Assembly (NCBI RefSeq): GCF_014651115.1 | Contig: NZ_BMWG01000036.1 | Location: 1-41,825, forward strand | DNA length: 41,825 bases | Direction: 5' to 3' | Source: Streptomyces inusitatus | Lineage (GTDB): Bacteria; Actinomycetota; Actinomycetes; Streptomycetales; Streptomycetaceae | Shown: positions 24,769 to 32,869 of the stretch, piece after piece | How the letters are laid out: each line of letters opens with the position of its first letter | Numbering within the stretch: position 1 is the stretch's first letter | Made by a program: the position numbers and the translations under genes | The notes under the pieces: model-generated | The model's database searches: none | What the model saw: only the letters and a program-made list of their open reading frames with translations | Told to the model about the DNA's origin: nothing

Positions 24769-25713
24769 TCAGGGCAAGGGCCGGGACGGTGTCACCTCTT
24801 GCGTGTGGACGACGACGTCGAACCAGCTCGCGAGTGACCCGCCCGACATGTGGTGGGCCGCATCATCCCCGGGGTCGTAGAACGGGCCGATCAACCGTGT
24901 GCGCGTCGGGGCGTCCAGGAGGCGGCGGATCGGCTCGGGTTGCGATGTGCCCAGATCCAGGACGTATCCCGCCCTGTTCTCGGCGGCCGCATGGAGCAGG
25001 CTGTCGACGAAGTCCGGGCGTGGAGCGGGCAGTGGCTGGCCGATCGAACCATGCGCCATGGTCAGGCCCACGGACCGGTAGTCCAGTCCCAGTCGTTCAC
25101 GCAGGTATCCACCCATATTCTGGTGCGACTCCAGGGGCTCGGAGGGGGACACGGTACGAGGGGCGCCGACGGCGGTGTGCGCCATGCCACCCCAGTAGAC
25201 GACCTTGTCGCCGGTGAGCTGCTGCCACCAGCTCACACCGTCGGCCAGCGTGCGTTCCAGTTCGGCCAGACCATCGAGCCGTGTGGTATGCCGCACCGGT
25301 TCAGCAGGGAACTGCGCGAAACGTACCGGGTCGCCTGGGTGACGCTTGTTGTAGGACCGCATCCAGTGGACGAGATCGAGGATCTCGGCGGTCTGCCAGA
25401 ACGACCGTGCCTTTCCCAGCAGTACACGGGGGTCTCCATCGCCGGTGGCGACGTAGACGTCCAGCCCGAGGCGCCCAGGGTCGTCGCCCTCCAGGGCAAG
25501 GGAGCGGAACCCCTCTTCTTCCACCAGCAGCCGCACGATGCGATGCGCCACGTCCGACAATTCGCGTGTCTGTCGGGCAGCTGCTCCAAGCGCCACGATC
25601 TTGGCGTCCCGCACCAGCGGGGCGAGCGGCCGCAGATCGTCCAGTGGCTCGTCAGGCTTCATGTTCACGAGCACCTGGGAGTTCTTCTTGATCCATTCGG
25701 TCACTGTCTCCAT
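24769..25713 (-). CDS. Erythromycin-esterase-family protein, active-site residues altered
   Basis: A 314-aa protein matching the Ere family: IVALGAAARQTRELSDVAHR (about residues 37-56), RLLVEEEGFRSLALEGDD, WMRSYNKRHPGDPVRFAQF and VVYWGGMAHTAVGAP. Active esterases have LGExxHG at the first site; here Glu is Ala and His is Arg. The WAHNAH-like site reads WGGMAHT and keeps one His. Macrolide hydrolysis by the known mechanism is therefore doubtful. The ATG at 25713 follows AAGGG and is preferred over the ATG at 25728. It lies between the IS-like inverted repeats, in the same orientation as the transposase. Confidence 0.78.
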   Translation of the reverse strand: METVTEWIKKNSQVLVNMKPDEPLDDLRPLAPLVRDAKIVALGAAARQTRELSDVAHRIVRLLVEEEGFRSLALEGDDPGRLGLDVYVATGDGDPRVLLGKARSFWQTAEILDLVHWMRSYNKRHPGDPVRFAQFPAEPVRHTTRLDGLAELERTLADGVSWWQQLTGDKVVYWGGMAHTAVGAPRTVSPSEPLESHQNMGGYLRERLGLDYRSVGLTMAHGSIGQPLPAPRPDFVDSLLHAAAENRAGYVLDLGTSQPEPIRRLLDAPTRTRLIGPFYDPGDDAAHHMSGGSLASWFDVVVHTQEVTPSRPLP

Positions 25714-25846
25714 TGGCCTGCCCTTCATGCCCGAGCTCCGCTTCTTGCGGACCACTCCAGGGGATCGTCTGATCTCAAGCTTGGTTGAGGTCAAGAGCCT
25801 GTGACGTCGAGTCGGCGCGCTCATCACTGGAGCGGCCTGTAGTGGC

Positions 25847-26734
25847 TCAGGGGCGTATCCAAAGGCGTATCGCGACCACCGTGACGGCTCCGTGGAAGAC
25901 GTAGGCGCGTTTGTCGAACCTCGTGGCCACGGCCCGGAAGTTCTTCAAGGCGTTGATCGTCCTCTCGACTTCGTTTCTGCGCTTGTAGATCGCCTTGCTG
26001 AAGCCCGTAGGCCTGCCACCTCGACTGCCGCGTCGTTGGCGGCGGGCTCGCTGGTCCTTCGGCTCGGGAATGGTGTGCTTGATCTGGCGTCGCCGCAAGT
26101 AGCGGCGGTTTCGGCGAGAGGAGTATGCCTTGTCTCCACCGAGATGGTCGGGGCGCGTCCGGGGCCGTCCACCGCCCTGGCGGCCGACCCGGATGCCCTC
26201 CATCACAGGGATGAACTGCGGGGCATCGCCCCATTGGCCCGGCGTGATCAGCAGGGACAGCGGACGGCGCCCGCCCTCACCGGCGAGATGGATTTTGCAA
26301 GTCAGTCCGCCCCGGGAGCGTCCGAGTCCCTCGCCGGGACGGTGTTGCCGGGGCGTGCGCCGTTTTCCCGGCACCCTCGGCAGACTCTTGCGTGCGCCAG
26401 CTGCGTGCTGATGGGCACGGCAGGACGTCGAGTCCACGCTCACCATCGACCAGTCGATACGGCCCTCGGCATCAGCGCCGACCAGGACGGCCGCGAAGAT
26501 CCTGTCCCAGGTGCCGTTCGCCGACCATCGCCGATGCCTCTCGTGCACCGTCTTCCACGGACCGAAATGTTCAGGCAGATCCCGCCACGGCACCCTGGTC
26601 CGGAGCCGGAAGAGGATCCCGTTGATGACCCTGCGATGGTTCTCCCAACGTCCGCCCCGCTGCCCTGGCATGGGCAGATGCGGCTTCAGCCGTGCCCACT
26701 CCTCGTTCGTCAGATCTCCCCGCCCCATGGCCAT
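25847..26734 (-). CDS. IS5-family transposase (IS427-like)
   Basis: A 295-aa transposase in a single frame. The N-terminal helical domain is MGRGDLTNEEWARLKPHLP, with GGRWENHRRVINGILFRLRT and PWRDLPEHFGPWKTVHERHR following. The DDE core has VSVDSTSCRAHQHAAG (first D), LGGDKAYSSRRNRR (second D) and RRNEVERTINALKNFRAVATR (E, in part), so the catalytic triad is present. It ends VVAIRLWIRP. The ATG at 26734 or 26728 is possible; neither has a strong ribosome site. Being uninterrupted, it may still be active. Confidence 0.88.
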   Translation of the reverse strand: MAMGRGDLTNEEWARLKPHLPMPGQRGGRWENHRRVINGILFRLRTRVPWRDLPEHFGPWKTVHERHRRWSANGTWDRIFAAVLVGADAEGRIDWSMVSVDSTSCRAHQHAAGARKSLPRVPGKRRTPRQHRPGEGLGRSRGGLTCKIHLAGEGGRRPLSLLITPGQWGDAPQFIPVMEGIRVGRQGGGRPRTRPDHLGGDKAYSSRRNRRYLRRRQIKHTIPEPKDQRARRQRRGSRGGRPTGFSKAIYKRRNEVERTINALKNFRAVATRFDKRAYVFHGAVTVVAIRLWIRP

Positions 26735-26785
26735 ATGCCAACGATCCGTCACGGAACCAGTCACATGATCCGCCGGACAGGCCCT

Positions 26786-26939
26786 AACCCTCCAGGGTTG
26801 ATGACGACCCTGCGGTTCCACCCCATCACCGCAGACAGCCCCCTGTTGCAAACCCTCCAGGGTTGATGACGACTTGTAACCAGAGGGCGGGTGCCGGGCG
26901 CTGGAGTGCATCCGGGCCGTCATCAGCCCTGGAGGGTTT
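26786..26939. repeat. Repeat cluster abutting the IS right end
   Basis: A 23-bp unit starting AACCCTCCAGGGTT, itself palindromic, occurs at 26786-26808 and 26851-26873 in direct orientation and near 26918-26939 inverted with a few mismatches. The right IS end lies exactly at the start of the first unit. The region 26787-27248 contains no gene. Confidence 0.75.
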
Positions 26940-27056
26940 GTAACCTGCGCGGTGAGCGAGATGCACGAGCGATCCGGAGGTATTGCTCCGCACCCGATCG
27001 CGATCCGAAGCGGGGGCCGTGGGCCTGCTCCGCCTCTTACGCCACAGCGTAGTGGC

Positions 27057-27080
27057 CCCTCCGCAGTGCACTGCGGAGGG
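27057..27080. repeat. Perfect 24-bp palindrome
   Basis: CCCTCCGCAGTG is followed directly by its reverse complement CACTGCGGAGGG. With no loop and no T-run it is more like a protein-binding site or a recombination site than a terminator. It is 169 bp from the 3' end of the DUF1963-like gene. Confidence 0.7.
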
Positions 27081-27248
27081 TCTGGAATCAGCGGAGATGA
27101 CCCGCACGCGTCGACTCTGCCCGCCAGCCTCAGCCGAAGCGTCCCACGAATGTGCTCACTTGGGCGCGGCGAGTCGAAGTCCACAGGTGCTTCCAGGTAT
27201 GCACCACCTGGCCCTCGTCGCTCTTGACGAGCTGTGTCGAAGGTCGGC

Positions 27249-28322
27249 TTACTGGAAGTTGAGCCGGTGGGGGTGGGTGGGGTCGGTCGGGCAGGTGAAG
27301 ATCTGCATGAGTCCGCGTCCGAGGTATACGCCGGTCGGGACGTTCGCGCCCGGGGTGTGGGCGGTGTCCCGGTCTTCGAGTGGTACCCAGCTCAGTGTGC
27401 CGTTGTCCCATTCCCGGTCGTGGATGGTCAGCAGGGGGCGCATGGCTGTCCCGCAGGAGCAGGTGACCGGGGCGGGGTCGGTGAGGTGCCACGAGGCGAA
27501 TCCGCCGGTTTTCCAGCCCGGGGGAATGGACAGGTCGTGCTGGTAGGTGACCTCGTCCCTCTCGGAGGTTTCGCCGCCTGCGGCGGCCTCGTACTCCGCG
27601 TAACTGCTGTAGCTGCCGACGCTTGCGGAATCCTCCTCCGCGTCCAGGAGTTCCTCTTCCCAGAGCTCGATGGACTCCTGCAGTTCCTCGCTCAGCAGGC
27701 CCGCGTATTCATGCTCCACAATCCGCTCGGGATGGAGGACGCATGTATTCGGTACGCATTCCTTGCGGCCCACGACCACAGGCTCGGGATTGCCCGGAAG
27801 AGTGTCCGTGACATTCGTCGAGCGCCGCCATTTCAGTACCACGTCGATCGTGTGGTCCGGTCCGTGTGCCTCGAACGGGCACCAGAGGACCTGAAGAAGG
27901 TCATACCCCTCAGGGCCGGCCAGATCCTGGATGTCACGGGTGAACAGCTGAGCCACGGCCAGCAGCGGAATCGGGTCCCCATCGCTGACATTGGGGGCGT
28001 GTACGCCTGCTTTGAAGCCGGCCAGAGTTTCGAGTTCGGTCTCGGACGGGCCGTTCTGGGGATCACGCCGCCATGCCGCGTCGAGGATCCGGCGTTCCCG
28101 TCGCACGTCCGCCAGGAGGTGTCCCGTGCCCTTGCTGTGCGGGGCGGTGCACATCGGCCAGGGTTCGGACGCGGGCCACAGGAACGGGCCGGCCACCGAA
28201 CTCTCGTGTGGTGTGGGGGAGCCCTGGCGAGGATGCAGGCGGGTGCTCGTGCGGCGGTTCTGGCTGAGTTCGGGGAACTGGGCCTCGATGTCGGCGGGCC
28301 GCTCGGGCGTGGTGCGGGTCAC
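27249..28322 (-). CDS. DUF1963/YwqG-like protein, candidate immunity gene for the RHS toxin
   Basis: A 357-aa cytoplasmic protein. ESSVAGPFLWPASEPWPMC (about 40-58), LLAVAQLFTRDIQDL, DLLQVLWCPFEAHGPDH, LSIPPGWKTGGFASWHLTD, CSCGTAMRPLLTI and GRGLMQIFTC follow the pattern of DUF1963-like (YwqG) proteins. An acidic, helical insertion (ELWEEELLDAEEDSA) lies at about residue 240. The start is the GTG at 28322, with GAGAGGA upstream. It begins 32 bp after the RHS toxin tip on the same strand, the standard place for an immunity gene, so an inhibitor role against the endonuclease is inferred. The sequence alone does not prove it. Confidence 0.7.
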   Translation of the reverse strand: MTRTTPERPADIEAQFPELSQNRRTSTRLHPRQGSPTPHESSVAGPFLWPASEPWPMCTAPHSKGTGHLLADVRRERRILDAAWRRDPQNGPSETELETLAGFKAGVHAPNVSDGDPIPLLAVAQLFTRDIQDLAGPEGYDLLQVLWCPFEAHGPDHTIDVVLKWRRSTNVTDTLPGNPEPVVVGRKECVPNTCVLHPERIVEHEYAGLLSEELQESIELWEEELLDAEEDSASVGSYSSYAEYEAAAGGETSERDEVTYQHDLSIPPGWKTGGFASWHLTDPAPVTCSCGTAMRPLLTIHDREWDNGTLSWVPLEDRDTAHTPGANVPTGVYLGRGLMQIFTCPTDPTHPHRLNFQ

Positions 28323-28354
28323 GCTGGTCCTCTCTGTGGCGGTTCAACCGGATG

Positions 28355-28835
28355 CTACACGGCTGTTCGAATTCCGGCGGCGGGGTTGTCCAGCCTGTGG
28401 GCGAAGACGAATCCGCGATTGCCGAAGGCGGTGAATTCAAGGCGTATGGGGACCGGATTATTGCCCTCGTAAATGGGTTTGATGTTGTACTGGACTGTCT
28501 CGCCCTTCTTCACCGCGTCGTAGATCTTCTGCTCGACCTGGTCCCGCTGGTCGGGTGAATTGGTCGGACTCTGGGTCTGCGTCACCAGGTTGTGATAGGC
28601 CAGTCTTCCCTTGCCCGCGCCTCCCAGCCGGTCGGCGAGGAGGTGTCCGCGCGCCTCGTTGAAGGCCGTCCCGTTCCCGCGCCAGCCCGGAGGGCGCAGT
28701 GAGCCGGCTTCCGAGCCCGTGTGCAGCATCTCGGGGCGCAGCTGTGCGTAGACGCCGGTGGGTCGGCCCAGGTGGTCGAGCCGGCCGTAGCGGATGCTGT
28801 CCCCGCCGCCGTATGCGTCCATCTGGCAGCGTTTG
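28355..28835 (-). other. C-terminal toxin domain: DNA/RNA non-specific endonuclease
   Basis: After the RHS boundary (FAWADPLGL) the last ~165 residues form a separate domain. NEARGHLLADRLGG contains the RGH-type motif with the general-base His, and NLVTQTQSPTN gives the metal-coordinating Asn region, the signature of the Endonuclea_NS_2 family. It is intact to its stop at 28355. Confidence 0.75.
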
Positions 28836-31800
28836 GGTGCCAGTCCGAGCGGGTCGGCCCAGGCGAAGGGGTTGAGGACGTATGTCGAGGGGTTGGGCGC
28901 GGGGGAGAGTCCCAGTGGGTCGGGGCTGAGGTAGCGGGCGGTGTCGGGGTCGTAGTGGCGGAAGTAGTTGTAGTGCAGGCCCGTCTCGGGGTCGGCGTAC
29001 TGGCCGGGGAAGCGCAGCGGTGTGTAGGCGGTCGCTCCGGTGTTCCAGGCGGTGGTGCCCCAGCAGGTGGAGCGACTGCGCCAAACCGTTTCGCCCGCCC
29101 CGGATATGAGTTCGGTGGGTGTTCCGGCCAGGTCGGAGACGATGGCGAAGAACCGGGCGTCGACCTCGCCTTGGTCCAGCGCCCTGCGCTCGTACTGGAG
29201 CAGAGGCCGGTGCCCTTCGTACTCCCAGGTCAGAACCGTTTCGGTGGCCGAGTCCGACTGCTCGGCCAGATGTGTACCGTCCCAGGTGAAACGCACAGTC
29301 TCGGCGACGGCCTGCTGGTCGGCGGCCATGCGGTGCTTGGCCGTACGCCGCCCCAGCGGGTCGTAGGTGTAGCGCCACAGTGTTCCGTCGGGGGTGGTGC
29401 ACGACAGGAGGCGGTCCGCGGCGTCGTACGCGTAGCGCCAGACATCGGGCTTGCGGGACAGCCGGGTGCGCCGCCGCAGGACGACCCGTCCGGCTGCGTC
29501 GTACTCGTAGCGGACCGATCCCGCTGAGACGAGCCGGCCGCCGTCGTAGCCGCGGTGGCCGCGGGCGTCGGCGTGGCCGCCCTCCTCGGGCCACTCGGCT
29601 GAAGTCTGGTTTCCCGCCCGGTCGTAGGTGTAGTTCTCCTGCCAGCCGGGAGCCGTGATCCGCAGCGGGCGGCCGAGCGGATCCAGGGAGATGTGTTTCT
29701 CCCGGCGGGAACCCGATGCCGACTCCGTCAGAGAGACCGGGTAGCTGTCGGCCCGGTAGCCGTGGTCCCGGGCGTGCAGGACGCTGTCGCCGACGGCCAG
29801 CGACTGACGAACAGGTCTGCCGCGTGTGTCCCAGGCCGTGGTGAGAGCCACCGGTGCACCGGGTGCGCCCCACGAGCGGGTCAGCTCCCGGCCGAGGGCG
29901 TCGTGGGAGAAGGCCAGGGTGTGTCCGTCGGCGGTGAGGGAGACACGGGCGCCGGCCGCGCTGTACCGCTGTCTGCTGACGGCGCCTGTGGGTGTGGTGC
30001 GGGAGAGGCGGCGGCCGAGCAGGTCGTAGGTGTAGCGGCTGGTACGGCCGTCGACGGTCTCCGCGACGAGCTGCCCCATCATGTCCCGCTCCATGATCAG
30101 CGTGGAGGTGGGGGACGCCGCCCCGATCAGCTGGCCACCCGCGTTGTACGAGTACCGTGTGACTGAGCCGCCGGTGTCCTGGGCGATCAGCCGGTTCATG
30201 GCGTCCCATGCGTAGGTGACGTTCTGCCCCAGGGGAGTGACACGCGATGTCAGACGGCCTGCGGCGTCGTACGCGTAGCGGGTCTCCCGGCCGTCGAAGT
30301 CGGTCTCGGCCGCGAGCCGGCCCGTACGGTCGTACGTGTACTCCCAGGCCTGCCCGAGCGGGTTGGTCACCCGCACGAGGCGCAGCTCGGTGTCGTAGCG
30401 CAGTTCATGGCGGGCTCCGTCGGCGGTCGTGCGGGTCACCGGCTTGTCGAAGGGCCCGTACGAGGACTCCGTCACACCGCCGTGGGCGTCGGTGTGGGTG
30501 AGGCAGTTCCCCTCGCCGTCCCAGGTCCACGATTCCCGGCTGGACCTCGTACGTGAACGCGGAAGACAGGAAACCGTCGGGACCCACGGTGCGTACGACA
30601 CGGCCGTCGGCGTCGTACACGTACTGGAACGTCGACAGGTTCCGGTCGGTCCAGGACGTGATGCGGCCGTCCGCGTCGTACGTGAAACACATCGGCCGCC
30701 CAACAGGGCCGGTCAAACTGGTCAGATCCCCGGCCGTGTCATGGCCGTACGCGAGAAGGGTGACCGGCCCGGAAGGCGCGCGAACCGCGAGTTCGGTCAC
30801 CCGGGACGCGTCTGCCGCCAACTGGACCGTGTACCCGCCGCTGTGCCGCACAGCCGTCGGCGCGCCGTCGGAACGCCGGGCGAAGACCACCTGGTTGTCG
30901 TTGCGGTCACTGAGTTCGCTCAGCCAGAACGCGGACGAGGAACGGTAGGGGCTACCGCTGAACGACCGTGTCAGACCGCTTGCCGGATCGGTGATCCGGT
31001 AAACAGTCGCATCCTCCTCGTACCCGCCGTGGAACAGCGGCAGGCGCGCCCCCTCCACCGGCAGGACACCGCCTGTCTCATCAGGCGTCGGAAGACGGGG
31101 ATAGATGAGCAGGGAGCCGTCCTCCCGAGCCCAGACGGCACCCTGCCCCTTCGGGTCCGGCTCGATGCGTTCGTCGAGTGTGGACGCCCAACTGCGTCCG
31201 AACCACCGGCCGTAGCGGTATTCCGACAGGTGGGTGCGGCGCAGGACGAGGGGGAGGACGCCGGGGAGCGCCAGGTCGGTCTGCGGCAGTGTCATTTCCC
31301 CGGTGGCGACATCAATGGGGTCGCTCTTGCAGGTCTTCTTGTCGAGCGAGATGGCGTTGCGGCGTGGGTCCGCTGCGGCACCGTCGAGAGAAGCAGGCCG
31401 AAGACGGGCATCGCCGCCATTGCCGCCCCGGCCGGCGCTCCCGCCCGTGCCGCGGCTGCCGCCGCCGTCTCTGCCCTCACCGGGGTTGACCTTCTTGACA
31501 CTGTCGCGGACACCGCGATCAGTCTCCTTGTGCGTGGCCGAACTCTTGGCGATGGCCTTGGGCAGCGCGGTGCCCACGTGCTCACCGAGGTCGTTCAGGC
31601 CCTTGGTGAGTTTGCCCGTCACCTGCTCGATCGTCGTGTCCAGGGCGGCGGTCAGGGAGTCCTTGCCCTTGGCCCGGCCGTGGTGTCCCTTGGCCTTGCT
31701 CAGCTTGGTGCCCGTCTTGGTCCGCATGGATATCTGCACGCCCGCGAGCTTCGTTCCGGCCCGGCTGTGCTCGTCGTGGTCGATGTCCGGACCGCCACCG

Positions 31801-32426
31801 GGTCCGGGGCCGCCCGCTTGGCCGGCGGACGCGAGCCGCAGCCCCTCCGGTGTGCCGGTGGCGTCCAGCGCGGTCTGGATCGCCAGGTCGGTCACGATGG
31901 TCTCCAGCGCTGCCACCGCCGGCTGGGCAAGCGTGGCGGCGATCTCCGACAGGGCCGCCTCGGCCATCTCCTGGAGGATCCGCTTGAACGCGATACGCGT
32001 CGCCGCGATCTTCCCGCCGGCCAGCAGCACGGACAGCCCGGCTGTCACCGGCGCGAACGCGAGCGTGATCCCGATCGTCGCGCACAGATCCGCGAGCTCA
32101 CCCACCGCGGCGATCTTCCGTGCCACGATGATGTCCGCGACCCGGTCCAAGGCCTCGGCGACGATCCGCGCGGCGGACGCCAGGTCCTTGTGCTTGCCCT
32201 GAACTTTCGACCAGTGCCTGTCCAGCGCGGTCAGCGACTCGCTCCGCCCGCTGGAGAGGAGCCGCTGGACGTGCTGATGAGCCGAATAGCCATCACCGTC
32301 GGCGTCCTCGGCGAACTCCCGCAGCGCGTCCGCCATGTCACGGTAGGCGTCCTCGTCGACGTTGGGCCACCCCACACCGACGATGTCCAGCATGGTGTCG
32401 ACGCCCTCAGGCATCGTGTAACCCAC
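28355..32426 (-). pseudogene. DUF6531/RHS-repeat polymorphic toxin, split by a frameshift
   Basis: A protein of about 1,350 aa in two frames. The N-terminal part (GTG at 32426, GYTMPEGVDTMLDIVGVGW) has a WXG-like helical region (about residues 10-110) suited to type VII or similar export. A basic linker follows, then DUF6531 (SDPIDVATGEMTLPQTDLAL) and the first RHS/YD repeats, ending near FLSSAFTYEVQ. The second frame takes over near 30540 with SWTWDGEGNCLTHTDAHGG and continues through many YD repeats, RYLSPDPLGLSPAPNPSTYV and the nuclease tip. One shift or short deletion at 30530-30560 separates toxin from secretion domain. The frames are otherwise clean, so a recent event, a sequencing error or recoding are all possible. 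The product is directed against neighbouring cells in known relatives. Confidence 0.8.
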
Positions 32427-32869
32427 GCGCAAGCCCCCGTACAGCCACGGCCGGAATGAAGATCAGCCAGCATGTCACGGACGTATCGAACACTCCTGCG
32501 AGGTTCCCAGCCACCCTGAAACCACGTCACATCAGGCAGACATGACGGCTGCTTCCGGAAGCAGTCCCCGCATGAGGCCGCCGACACCGAGACGGCCCCG
32601 CACGGTGAGCACCACCGTGTATCGGACACCGTCACTGAGTGTCCGTGCCGTTGAACCGGGCGGTGCCTCGGCCGCGACAGACGGTCCGGCCTGGCACCAA
32701 GTCCGAGGCAATGGGCGGGCCTTCGAGGGGCGGGGTCCCCTTCGGCTGCGGCGTCACCAGACGGGAATCCCGCAGCGTCTCCTTGTTCGAACAGTGCTCC
32801 TGCGCCACGCCGCTGTGCCAGAGTGCGTCAGGGGACAGTCGCAACCGACGCGCGGACACGGGGGGCGTT
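32427..32869. other. Divergent intergenic region between RHS and NACHT genes
   Basis: About 440 bp. An open frame extends upstream from the NACHT start to 32639 but lacks family similarity. The promoters of both genes should lie here; I see no clear boxes. Confidence 0.45.

Larger units (their letters stand above)
24694..26786. mobile_element. Candidate IS5-type unit carrying an esterase-like passenger gene
   Basis: The 21 bases at 24694-24714 (TAGGCCCTGTCCGGCGGATC plus A) match the reverse complement of 26766-26786 with one mismatch. Both outer ends are TA, which fits the TA target duplication of the IS427 group of IS5. Between them are the transposase and the esterase-like gene. The transposase stop lies 1.1 kb from the left repeat, whereas such elements are usually about 0.9 kb. 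So either the esterase is a passenger, or the left repeat belongs to a second, lost copy. A weaker end (GGCCTGT near 25837) is the alternative left terminus. Confidence 0.5.

Noticed and set aside
30429..32459. 676-codon frame opposite the RHS gene
   Set aside because: Antisense of DUF6531/YD-repeat codons; no recognisable domain.
32639..32869. N-terminal extension of the NACHT protein to 32639
   Set aside because: The extra 77 codons have no helical-domain character, and family similarity begins at VRGLLSFADALAL.
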